From NCBI GenBank assembly GCA_016177795.1, contig JACOUM010000002.1, positions 1 through 40,527 on the forward strand: DNA of 40,527 nt, given 5' to 3'. How positions within the stretch are numbered: the stretch's first letter is position 1; the number at the start of each line of letters is the position of its first letter. The notes beneath the pieces are model-generated. The model was not told where the DNA came from, did not search any database, and saw only the letters and a program-made list of their open reading frames with translations. The stretch comes from Nitrosomonadales bacterium (GTDB taxonomy: Bacteria; Pseudomonadota; Gammaproteobacteria; Burkholderiales; Gallionellaceae). The translations under genes were made by a program, and so were the position numbers. Of the stretch, positions 6,069-14,175 are shown piece after piece.

Positions 6069-8270
6069 ATGGCACTGGCAAATCTGCATACTGATTGGAC
6101 ATTGGGTTCTTACGGAAAAGATCGCGATTATGAAATAAAACTATCTGAAAATGACAGGTTGCTTGGAGGCGATACATACGGCTTAACTCCCTACTATGAC
6201 GGAAGCCTCGCCATCGGCTACGGCTTTGATCTACTGGTACACAGCAATGCGGAGATCAATACTTATTTTTCCGCCGTCGGACTCAATGCACTCAACACGC
6301 AGGACGCACAACTGCTTGACCAAGCACGCGCGAACCGTTCTCAAGGTGAAGTGTATCTGAAGAGTATTCGTGATCAACTCAGCATTAACCTCGGCAGCGA
6401 ACCTAATGCGACTTTGTTGCTGGATAAATACATAACGGACACAGCAGAAGTGCAAGTAACAAATTTCTTGAATTGTTACGGCTTAACATGGGAACAAACC
6501 AAGGAACGCGCCGCCTTGGTTTCTCTTGCCTATAACAATCCCAACCTGCTTGGGATGGGGCTTGGCAATGCGATATTGGACGGTAACCGCGCCGAAGCCT
6601 GGTACCAGATACGCTATCAATCGAATGGTGGATCGAGTGTAGGCCAAGGCATCGCCAACCGCCGCTACCGCGAATCCGATATGTTCGGGTTGTACGACAA
6701 CGCCCCACTCGGCGAGGCTGAAGCGCGGCAAGTGTACCGGATGTACACCGCGCACTCTGACGCGATGATTAATTACGATGCGCTGTATGGAGGTGCTGCC
6801 AGCCTGGAAGCATCGCTCAATCCCGCCGCCCAGTTACTCATCACGAACTACGGCCAAGGCCAGAGTTTTTCCAACCTGAACATCTGGGTAGGCGAAAACA
6901 CAGGCAGCACCCTCACGGGCGCCAGCACAAATCCCAACCTGATGATCGGCGATGTGGGTTCAGATACGCTGACAGGCGGAAGCGGCAACGACGTTTTGGT
7001 TGGCGGCGATAGTGTTGACAACCTCCTCGGCGGCAGCGGCAACGACACCCTGTACGGAAATGACGGCACAGGCGGCGACATCCTCGACGGTGGAACGGGC
7101 ATTGACACCTACTACGCCGACGACGGCGACACCATCCGCGACTCGGATGGACAGGGCACGGTTTACCTCAACGGCAAACAACTCACCTTCGCCACGCGCC
7201 AGAAGGGCCAGACCACCTGGACAGATGCCGCAGGCAACACCTACACCCTCAACGGCACCACCCTCCAGATCAACGACCCCCTCACCATCGAAGGATTCAC
7301 CAACGGCCAGCTCGGCATCTACCTCGACGAAGCAGAGGACCCGGCCAACCCGCCCGGCAAACCCACCTACAACCCCAACAACTCCCGCTTCTTCTCCAGC
7401 AGCCCCCTGGCGCTCGACCTCAACAACAACGGCCGCATCGACGATATCGGCCTGGCCAGCTCCACCGTCTACTTCGACCTCACCCAGGACGGCGTTGCGG
7501 AAAAATCTGGCTGGCTCGCCCCCGAAGACGGCCTGCTCGCCCTGGACATGAACGGCAACGGCGTCGTGGACGACCGTGGCGAGCTCTTCGGCACCGACGT
7601 CCAGCACACCGCCTTCGACCGCCTGGCCGAACTCGTCGATGCAAACCAGGACGGCATCGTCGATGCCAGCGACCCCCTGTTCGGACAACTGCGCGTCTGG
7701 CAGGACGCCAACAGCGACGGCATATCCCAGGCGGGCGAACTCAAGACGCTGGACGAACTCGGCATCACCTCCATCAGCACCGCACAGACCCTGGTATCGC
7801 AACCCACCGCCAACGGCAACAGTATCGTCGCCACCGGCAGCTTCACCCGCAGCGGACATCTACCAACTTCCGTGGCTGCGCGGCTATGGCGACGTTGCCA
7901 GCCTGCACATCGTCTACCAGCAAAACCCCGCCCTCAAACAAGCCGCCGCAGACCTCATCGCCCAAGGAGCAACCGGCATCTTGCAAAACTTCGAAAGCTT
8001 CATGGCGAAATGGACGGGACTCGCAGCGGCACACCAGGCCAAAGGCGTCACCCGCACCAACCTCACTACAGTGGACAAGGTGTGGATGCTGGAAACCATG
8101 ACCGGGCAGAACGTGCAGAAGGGAGCGATCGAGGCGGCAGGATTTGCCCAGATCAATCCCTCAGGAGGGGGATGGTGGAACACGACATACATCGAAGGAC
8201 AATGGCAAACGCTGGTGCAACAGGAAGCCATCAGCTTCGCCATCCAGGCGACGGCGAAAGACTGGATTAA
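6069..8270 (+). CDS. RTX protein with N-terminal phage-type lysozyme domain (5' part of a frameshifted gene)
   Basis: 733 codons open, of which about 595 are in the ancestral frame. There is no signal peptide, as expected for a T1SS substrate. Residues ~20-215 resemble phage T4-type (GH24-like) muramidases: LSENDRL with candidate catalytic Glu27, PYYDGSLAIGYGFDL (D44; Ala where T4 lysozyme has Thr26), LVSLAYNNP, and the closing ANRRYRESDMFGLY. RTX nonapeptides follow at ~295-345. Four acidic Ca-binding loops come next: DLNNNGRIDD, DMNGNGVVDD, DANQDGIVDA and DANSDGISQ. At about 7852 a lesion shifts the frame, so the last 138 residues are out of register. AAGGGAG precedes the ATG. The 5' end is AT-rich (23 of 60 GC at 6121-6180), unlike the body. 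The peptide lacks the C-terminal secretion signal unless frames are restored. Confidence 0.8.
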   Translation: MALANLHTDWTLGSYGKDRDYEIKLSENDRLLGGDTYGLTPYYDGSLAIGYGFDLLVHSNAEINTYFSAVGLNALNTQDAQLLDQARANRSQGEVYLKSIRDQLSINLGSEPNATLLLDKYITDTAEVQVTNFLNCYGLTWEQTKERAALVSLAYNNPNLLGMGLGNAILDGNRAEAWYQIRYQSNGGSSVGQGIANRRYRESDMFGLYDNAPLGEAEARQVYRMYTAHSDAMINYDALYGGAASLEASLNPAAQLLITNYGQGQSFSNLNIWVGENTGSTLTGASTNPNLMIGDVGSDTLTGGSGNDVLVGGDSVDNLLGGSGNDTLYGNDGTGGDILDGGTGIDTYYADDGDTIRDSDGQGTVYLNGKQLTFATRQKGQTTWTDAAGNTYTLNGTTLQINDPLTIEGFTNGQLGIYLDEAEDPANPPGKPTYNPNNSRFFSSSPLALDLNNNGRIDDIGLASSTVYFDLTQDGVAEKSGWLAPEDGLLALDMNGNGVVDDRGELFGTDVQHTAFDRLAELVDANQDGIVDASDPLFGQLRVWQDANSDGISQAGELKTLDELGITSISTAQTLVSQPTANGNSIVATGSFTRSGHLPTSVAARLWRRCQPAHRLPAKPRPQTSRRRPHRPRSNRHLAKLRKLHGEMDGTRSGTPGQRRHPHQPHYSGQGVDAGNHDRAERAEGSDRGGRICPDQSLRRGMVEHDIHRRTMANAGATGSHQLRHPGDGERLD

Positions 8271-9804
8271 GGGCGCGTATTACTCGCTGGCGGGAGACCG
8301 CTTTGTCGTCACCGATGCGGCGATGCTTCAAGACAGTCTGATTCAGGGGCTCTCTGCCATCAGCAGCAAACAGGATGCGGAATTTGCGGCGGCGACGCTG
8401 AACAGGTTGCACGGCGACGGGTGTGATTTGCGGGCGGCGACACTGACACCGGCACTGGCAACATTGCCCGATGTGGCCATGTATGCAGCCGCTATCGATG
8501 GCCGGTTTGCCTATCGCGTAACGGCAGGCACAATCAGCGTACCCGATGGACAAGACTGGTATGTGGCAGGCGGCGAAGGCAATGACGCGCTGTATGGTAA
8601 TGCGGGCAATGACACACTGGATGGTGGAGCCGGAAGCGACACATTGGCGGGTGGTGCCGGGAATGACATTTTGCTCGGTGGGGTGGGTAACGACACGCTG
8701 GATGCCGGAGCAGGTAATGATACCTACCGGTTCGGACGCGGCGATGGACTGGATACGATCAACAGCAACGATGCGACAGTAGGCAAGCTTGACCGGCTGG
8801 TCTTTAACGCAGACGTTGCATCGACTGATGTCGATCTGAGCCGGACGCATGACGACTTGACGCTTACCATTCGCGGCACGGGCGACAGCATCACTCTTAA
8901 GAACTACTTCTTGGTCGAAAGCGCGAACCCGAATGGCGTTGAGCAGATTTCTTTTGCGGACGGCACGACATGGGATTTCAGCGCAATCAAAGGTCTTTTC
9001 CCTGTTATCGCCACCGATGGCAACGACACAATCTACGCATACGACTCGGCAGAAGTGATTGATACCGGGCTGGGCAACGACACGGTATATGCGCGCGGCG
9101 GGAATGATGTGGTGAGCGGCGGGGCGGGTAACGACAATTTGTGGGGTGAGGCTGGCAACGACACACTAGATGGTGGCGCAGGCAATGACGCTCTGCAAGG
9201 AGGAGTTGGCAATGATACCTATGTGTTCGGGCGCGGTTTCGGTCAGGATGTGGTTGTCGAAAACGATGCCTCGGTAGGCAACATCGACACGATTCAAATC
9301 GCAGCGGGGGTGTTGCCAGCGGATGTGATCGTTACGAATGACCAAAACAATATCTATCTCAATATCACCAATCTTGATGGCACGATAGACAAGTTGACCT
9401 TGCAGAATTGGTATGCGGGCGATGCATGCAGGGTGGAGCGAGTCGTGTTTGCGGATGATCCAGCTACGGTGTGGGATGCAGAGACATTAGGAACGATCGC
9501 TAACACGCCGACGGAGGGTTCAAACTATCTTGCTGGAACAGTTGGCGATGATGTCATTGATGGCTTGGGCGGCGATGACACGATAGCCGGAGGTACAGGG
9601 GACGATGTCTTGAGCGGTGGGGGTGGCAACGATAATCTTCAAGGCGAAGCAGGAAACGACACCCTGGATGGTGGCGTTGGAAACGATTACCTGCAAGGCG
9701 GGGTGATTCGGTCGAGGCTCTGGCTTGGATGCGGTAGCCGACTACGACGCTACAGCAGGCAATGTGGACAAGGTGCAGATCGCAACGGGCGTATCGCCCA
9801 CTGA
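7852..9804 (+). pseudogene. RTX lysozyme gene, second segment (frame +1)
   Basis: This continues the protein begun at 6069 in the next frame, from ADIYQLPWLRGYG. It holds a conserved globular region (about 7852-8500), shared with the fragment at 4779-5096. After it come two RTX blocks with GGAGNDTLDGG-type nonapeptides and the RTX-associated domain ending in FADGTTWD. At about 9705 a deletion of roughly 17 bases removes the NDTYV-type sequence before FGRGSG, and the frame shifts again. No start codon or ribosome-binding site supports independent translation. The natural reading is one gene with lesions. Confidence 0.75.
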
Positions 9805-9976
9805 TGTGAGGGTCACGCGAGATCAATACCACCTATACCTCAGCATCGCCAACCCGGATGGCACGACGATGGATCGGTTGACCTTGCAATACTGGTTTTA
9901 TGGAGATGCCTACAAGGTCGAGCAAGTGGTGTTCGCGGACGATCCGACTACGGTATGGGATGTGGCGAACAGATAG
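9707..9976 (+). pseudogene. RTX lysozyme gene, third segment (frame +2)
   Basis: Reads FGRGSGLDAVADYDATAG and then the haemolysin-type calcium-binding-related module (TDVRVTRD, LTLQYWF, VVFADDPTTVWDV). It stops at TAG 9974-9976 just where the next RTX repeat should begin. The following frame resumes at DSAETLYGTNAND. The junction at about 9970 is therefore another small frame-breaking lesion. Confidence 0.7.
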
Positions 9977-10535
9977 TGCGGAGACGCTTTACGGGACAAA
10001 CGCGAATGACGTTATCAATGGCTTGGGCGGCGATGATTATCTCCTGGGCATGGAAGGCAACGACACCTACCTGTTCAATCTGGGAGACGGGCAAGACACG
10101 ATCGGCGAATATGACCCTGCCGCAGGCAACATTGACACCATCCGCTTTGGAGCGGGGATTGCCACGAGCGACATTGTATTTGGTCGTAATGGCGATGATC
10201 TGGTGCTATTCATCAACGGCACGACCGATCAAGTGACGATCCAGAGCTGGGGAGCCAGGAACGATTACCGCATCGAGCGGGTGGAGTTCGCGGACGGGGC
10301 GGTATGGGATGCGACAAACTTGCCATCCCAATTATCGGGTTTGCCCATCATTGGCACGAATGGTAACGATTATTTATCTGGTGATACAGGCGACGACACC
10401 TTGGACGGTGGTGCGGGCAACGATTACTTGACTGGCAGTGACGGCAACGACACCTACCTGTTCAATCTGGGAGACGGGCAAGACACGATCGCCGAATATG
10501 ATCCTGCCGCAGGCAATGTTGACACCATCCGCTGA
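9972..10535 (+). pseudogene. RTX lysozyme gene, fourth segment
   Basis: Two RTX blocks, each followed by DTYLFNLGDGQDTI and the calcium-binding-related module with QVTIQSWGA and VEFADGAVWD. It ends at a TGA inside a 13-base tandem duplication (10520-10545). Removing one copy of the duplication would join it in frame to the last segment. Confidence 0.72.
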
Positions 10536-10545
10536 CACCATCCGC
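10520..10545 (+). repeat. 13-base tandem duplication causing a frameshift
   Basis: TGACACCATCCGC occurs at 10520-10532 and again at 10533-10545 without interruption. The extra 13 bases shift the frame and create an immediate TGA. Deleting one unit restores VDTIRFGAGIA. The duplication is either a replication-slippage mutation or a sequencing/assembly error. Confidence 0.9.
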
Positions 10546-11544
10546 TTCGGAGCGGGGATTGCCGCGAGCGATATTACACTCACGCGCAACGGCATGGATG
10601 TGGCGCTGGGTATCAACGGCACGACCGATCAAGTGACGATCCAGAGCTGGGGGGCCGGGAACGATTACCGCATCGAGCGGGTGGAATTCGCGGACGGCGC
10701 GGCGTGGGATGCGGCTCAGTTACAAGCGTTGGTATCTGCCGCGCCTGCGATTGGGACGGAAGGGAGCGATTATCTGGAAGGCTATGCAGGGGAAAACACC
10801 ACTCTCCAAGGCCTGGGCGGCGATGATTATCTCATCCTCATCGGCGGGGGTGGTAGCGATGTTCTGCGCGACAACAGCGGGGGTAATCTGTTGGATGGTG
10901 GTTCCGGAAGCGACACGATGACAGGCAATGCCGGTAACGAATTCTTCCTGGGTGGTATCGGAAATGACACGATCACCGTCGACAATGGAGCGGATGTGAT
11001 TGTGTTCAACCGTAACGACGGTCAAGACATCCTTAATGGCGGGATAGGCACCGACAACACATTGAGCCTGGGCGGCGGCATCCAGTATTCCGATCTTGCT
11101 CTTTCCAAATCGGGCAATGATCTGATTCTGGAAGCGGGTAACGGCGACCAGATTAATCTCAAGAACTGGTATGCCACTACAGATAACTACAAGAGCGTAC
11201 TCAACTTGCAAGTGGTGGCCGATGCCATAACCGGATTCGACCGCGCTTTAATTGATCCACTACTGAGCAAATCGATTCAGAATTTTGATTTTACCGCCAT
11301 CGTCAACGTTTTCGATCAGGCACACGGCGGCAGCACCAACTTCATGCACTGGAATGCCACTAATAGCCTGCTGGCCGCCCACCTGTCCGCCAGCGACAGC
11401 ACAGCGCTGGGCGGCGATCTTGCCTACCAATACGGCAAGAACGGCTCCCTGGCGGGCATCGGCCAAACGGCAGCGCAGGAAGTCATTAATGCGGCACAGT
11501 TTGGGAGCCAGACACAAGTATTGAAGACGTTTGTGGGGTTGTAG
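10533..11544 (+). pseudogene. RTX lysozyme gene, C-terminal segment with secretion-signal region
   Basis: In frame it reads DTIRFGAGIAASDITL, RTX repeats (GGGGSDVLRDN, GGSGSDTMTGN) and a C-terminal domain ending AAQEVINAAQFGSQTQVLKTFVGL. The final ~180 residues parallel the end of the 3912-residue RTX protein: GDGQDILNGGIGTDNTLSLGG against GDGRDAVYGGIGTDNTLSLGG, then LQVVADAITGFD and DFTAIVNVFDQA. This shared end is the likely T1SS recognition region. It is cut off from its N-terminus by the upstream lesions. Confidence 0.78.
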
Positions 11545-11581
11545 GAGGACGATGTTTGTGAAGGGTGTAATGATTTGAATC

Positions 11582-11622
11582 GTTGGGTTACGGCGCAAAA
11601 ATCCGCGCCTAACTCAACCTAC
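11582..11622. repeat. Imperfect palindromic intergenic repeat
   Basis: GTTGGGTTACGGCGC and GCGCCTAACTCAAC are imperfectly complementary around AAAAATCC, followed by CTAC. It lies 38 bases after the RTX stop and just before the duplicated ABC 3' end. It could serve as a transcription end. The sequence style matches dispersed palindromes common in proteobacteria. Confidence 0.55.
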
Positions 11623-11627
11623 ATTAC

Positions 11628-11725
11628 TGTTCATCACCCACCAGTTGCCCAAGGCGTTGCAGGTGGATGAGGTAATCGAATTCGGCAGGCCGGAGGCGGG
11701 AGCTGCCCCACCTGCGAGCCATTAG
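11628..11725 (+). pseudogene. Duplicated 3' end of the T1SS ABC transporter gene
   Basis: 11628-11704 matches 3930-4006 exactly (77 bases), encoding LFITHQLPKALQVDEVIEF and the following residues. It then diverges slightly before a TAG at 11723-11725. It has no start and lies directly upstream of the second operator and riboswitch. It marks the right-hand repeat of the duplication that flanks the lysozyme cassette. Confidence 0.9.
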
Positions 11726-11773
11726 GTGCGCCTTCCGGCAGGCGTTCCTCAAGCATCTGCCCAAAATGACTAG

Positions 11774-11797
11774 GCCGGAATATATAGACATTTCGGC
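11774..11797 (+). promoter_or_regulatory. Palindromic operator-like element, copy 3 of 3
   Basis: GCCGGAAT, ATATAGAC, ATTTCGGC: identical to the copy at 4204-4227 and one arm base off the perfect palindrome at 1305. The candidate promoter TTGTTT (11801-11806), 17 bases, TATCGT follows it, then riboswitch copy 2. Confidence 0.6.
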
Positions 11798-11850
11798 ATA
11801 TTGTTTAATGCCTTACCGTGAATTATCGTCACGCTAAATCAGAATAATTA

Positions 11851-11957
11851 GCCGCCGGATTTTTCCGGCGGCACCATATGAAAAAGGCAAACCTGCCGAA
11901 AGGCAGGGGCGCAAAGTTTCCGATCTAAGGGGTAAGACCTATGATAGCGGGGCCGCC
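11851..11957 (+). ncRNA. Class I c-di-GMP riboswitch (GEMM-I), copy 2
   Basis: It has the same core as copy 1: GGCAAACC (11886-11893), a P2 stem with GAAA tetraloop, GGCGCAAAG, and P3 CCGATCTAAGG ... CCTATGATAGCGG. P1 is a perfect GGCGGC (11867-11872) with GCCGCC (11952-11957). Just upstream GCCGCCGG (11851-11858) pairs perfectly with CCGGCGGC (11865-11872). The P1 5' strand therefore has two exclusive partners, which suggests a strand-exchange switch. Downstream, GCCCCTCT and AGAGGGGC (11976-12002) can hide the leader's ribosome-binding site. No U-tract follows, so regulation is probably translational. It controls the leader ORF and hlyD. Confidence 0.9.
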
Positions 11958-12005
11958 AAAGATTGATTCCGGTCGGCCCCTCTGCATATCTAAAAGAGGG
12001 GCGTC

Positions 12006-12161
12006 ATGTTGTCGGCCAAGTCAGTTTCAGAAGTTTATTCCGCTTATCACGGTGCGGTAAGCGGCACACCTCACAGATTTCCTTCCGGTTTATCTTTCGC
12101 CCCAGCGTCTTCCCAGACCGAGCCTGGATCGCTCCGGCCAACGCTTTCCGGGGAGCGATAA
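12006..12161 (+). CDS. Leader ORF downstream of c-di-GMP riboswitch, copy 2 (51 aa)
   Basis: ATG 12006 to TAA 12161, starting MLSAKSVSEVYSAYHG and ending RPTLSGER. AGAGGGG sits 4 bases upstream, inside a hairpin with the GCCCCTCT strand. The stop codon is directly followed, in frame, by the hlyD ATG. GGGGAGCGA before the stop serves as the hlyD ribosome-binding site, so leader translation would open or supply ribosomes to hlyD. The 3-base length difference from copy 1 keeps the frame, but residues diverge. No known domain. Confidence 0.5.
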   Translation: MLSAKSVSEVYSAYHGAVSGTPHRFPSGLSFAPASSQTEPGSLRPTLSGER

Positions 12162-13307
12162 ATGCGGGCCAAGCGTTTAAAGAAGCAACTCACGGGCGTC
12201 GATCCTCTCGACTTCTCCCCAGGCCTGCTGCGCATCCAGGCGCAGCCGCCCACGCCGTTCGCCCGCACCCTGCTGTATATCCTGCTCATCCTGCTCGGAC
12301 TGCTGCTGATCTGGGCCGCCTTCGGCAAGCTCGACGTCGTCGCCAGCGCCGAAGGCAAGCTCCTCCCGCAAAGCTACCTCAAGATCGTCCAGCCCTCCGA
12401 GCAGGGCGTGATCCGCGACATCCTCGTCAACGAAGGCGAGCGCGTCAAGGCCGGGCAAGTGCTGATGCGCATGGACACCACCCTGTCCGAAGCCGACGGC
12501 AAGGGAATCCGTTCCGACTACCTGAGCAAGAAAATCGCCCTGCGCCGCATCGATGCCGAACTCGCGGGCCGCATCTTCGCCAGACAACCCGGCGACCCGG
12601 ACAGCCTCTACGCCCAGACCCTCGCCCAATACCGTGCCAACCGCACCGCCTACGAGAATGCCCTGGCGCAGGAACAGAGCCTGCACGACAAGGCGCAGAG
12701 CGACCTCGCCGCCGCCGAAGAAATCCGCACCAAACTGCTCAAGACCCTGCCGCACTACCGCCAGCAGGACGAGGCCCGCCCAAGCCACCCTCAACCAGTC
12801 CGGCCGCCGTCTCGCCCAGATCACCGCCGACTACCGCCGCCAGTTGCAGGCCGAACGCGCCGATATCAGCGACAAATTCGACAAGCTCGAACAGGAATAC
12901 GCCAAGCAGCAATACCGCCACGGCCTGCACGAACTCAAGGCGCCGCATGACGGCATCGTCAAGGACCTCGCCACCCACACCGTCGGCACCGTCATCAGCC
13001 CCGGCACCATTCTCATGACCCTCGTCCCCAACGACGAAATCCTGCGCGCCGAAGTGTGGGTCAGCAACCAGGACGTCGGCTTCATCCACACCGGCGAGCC
13101 GGTCAAGCTCAAGCTCGCCGCCTACCAGTTCCAGAAGTACGGCATGATCGAAGGAAGGCGCAACACCTCATCGCCGACGGCGTGCGCCACGCGCTCACGC
13201 CGGGCATGCAAGTCACCGCCGAAATCCACCTCGGCACAAGAACCATCCTCGAATACCTGCTCTCGCCCGTGCTGGGCGCGTTTCAGGAGGCGGGGAGGGA
13301 GCGGTGA
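12162..13307 (+). pseudogene. HlyD-family T1SS membrane-fusion protein, disrupted by two internal deletions
   Basis: The N-terminus (MRAKRLKKQLTGVDPLDFSP) leads to one transmembrane helix at ~32-52, then AEGKLLPQSYLKIVQPSEQG and the lipoyl half-motif. At about 12776 the reading moves from the starting frame to the next one. LPHYRQQDEA is joined to AQATLNQSGRRLAQ, and about 40 coiled-coil residues typical of the family are missing. At about 13155 it moves back: QKYGMIEG is joined to KAQHLIADGVRHALTPGMQ, and part of the beta domain is missing. The C-terminus TILEYLLSPVLGAFQEAGRER is normal. The gene would link the ABC exporter at 1752 to an outer-membrane factor. As read it cannot give a full-length adaptor. 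Confidence 0.85.
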
Positions 13308-13433
13308 ATTTTGGGAAACAGGTCACGGTTTCAATAATGATAGGAGGATACATATGGTGTTTTGAAAGATAAGACGAAATGGCAAAACTTGATTGTTGAA
13401 CAAAGATTAACTTAATTAATTGGAGAGAAAAAC

Positions 13434-14096
13434 ATGAAGCAAAAAATTCAGATGACCATGATCGCCGCCGGCCTTGTTGGCTGCATGAGTTCCGCTGCTG
13501 CACTGGCTGCCGATCAGGGCTTTTACGCATATGTATCGGCTGGCGTCAGCGATAGCGACAGGAAGGACGAGACAGACACCGCTCTTCGAAATGCCGGTGC
13601 CGTCTTTACGTCCACCGCAGATGCCAGAGACACGGCCTACAAAATTCAGGTGGGCTATCAGTACAACCGCAATCTGGCGGTTGAAGGCGGTTACGTGGAT
13701 CTGGGCAAGTACACCTACCACGCTCTTGCCACCGTGCCGGCTGGAGCAATCCGCGACGGCAACGTCAAGATCGATGGCTGGAATCTGGATGTCGTCGGCC
13801 GCCTGCCGGTCTCGGATGCAGTGGCCGTTTTCGGCAAGGTGGGGATAGTGTCTTACGACCTGTCCTATACATCCCAATGCACAGTCATTGCCTGCCCAAG
13901 CCCGAGCCGGAGCAAACGGGGCACTCCGCTTCATTACGGGCTGGGAGTAGATTGGAACTTCAATCAAAGTTGGTTCGCCCGCGTGGAATACGAGGTCTAT
14001 GAGAAAGTCGGCGAAGCATTCAGCACCACGGGAACCACAGGCACCAGCCGGGCCAATATAAACGTGGCCGGCATTGGCATCGGTTACAGGTTTTAA
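13434..14096 (+). CDS. Outer-membrane beta-barrel protein (OmpA-like/OmpW-size porin family)
   Basis: 220 residues. The signal peptide ends ALAA before DQGFYAYVSAGVSDSD. Alternating hydrophobic strands follow: YKIQVGYQYNRNLAVEGGYVDLG, WNLDVVGRLPVSDAVAVFGKVGI, LHYGLGVDWNFNQSWFARVEYE and VAGIGIGYRF. The terminal Phe is the BAM recognition residue. This fits an eight-stranded barrel of the OmpA-like family without a peptidoglycan-binding domain. GGAGAG lies 7 bases upstream of the ATG. Two Cys in a loop (CTVIAC) may form a surface disulfide. It is too small to be the TolC partner of the secretion system. Its link to the RTX genes is positional only. Confidence 0.82.
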   Translation: MKQKIQMTMIAAGLVGCMSSAAALAADQGFYAYVSAGVSDSDRKDETDTALRNAGAVFTSTADARDTAYKIQVGYQYNRNLAVEGGYVDLGKYTYHALATVPAGAIRDGNVKIDGWNLDVVGRLPVSDAVAVFGKVGIVSYDLSYTSQCTVIACPSPSRSKRGTPLHYGLGVDWNFNQSWFARVEYEVYEKVGEAFSTTGTTGTSRANINVAGIGIGYRF

Positions 14097-14108
14097 CCGA
14101 TGCGAGGA

Positions 14109-14141
14109 GCGAGGCCGGATACTTGATATGGCCGGTCTCGC
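14109..14141 (+). terminator. Hairpin after the outer-membrane protein gene
   Basis: GCGAGGCCGG (14109-14118) pairs with CCGGTCTCGC (14132-14141) apart from one mismatch, 12 bases after the stop. Only TTAA follows, so termination would be weak. It separates this gene from the ACP operon. Confidence 0.4.
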
Positions 14142-14175
14142 TTAACGGCCTCTATACCCTTTGCGGAGATTCGCC

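Noticed and set aside
7840-7870. Programmed ribosomal frameshift in the RTX lysozyme gene
   Set aside because: There is no slippery heptamer or stimulatory element at CGCAGCGGACATC, and residues appear to be missing at the junction, so a deletion is more likely.
11960-12005. Rho-independent terminator as the riboswitch expression platform
   Set aside because: The hairpin GCCCCTCT/AGAGGGGC is not followed by a U-run and overlaps a ribosome-binding site, so translational control fits better.
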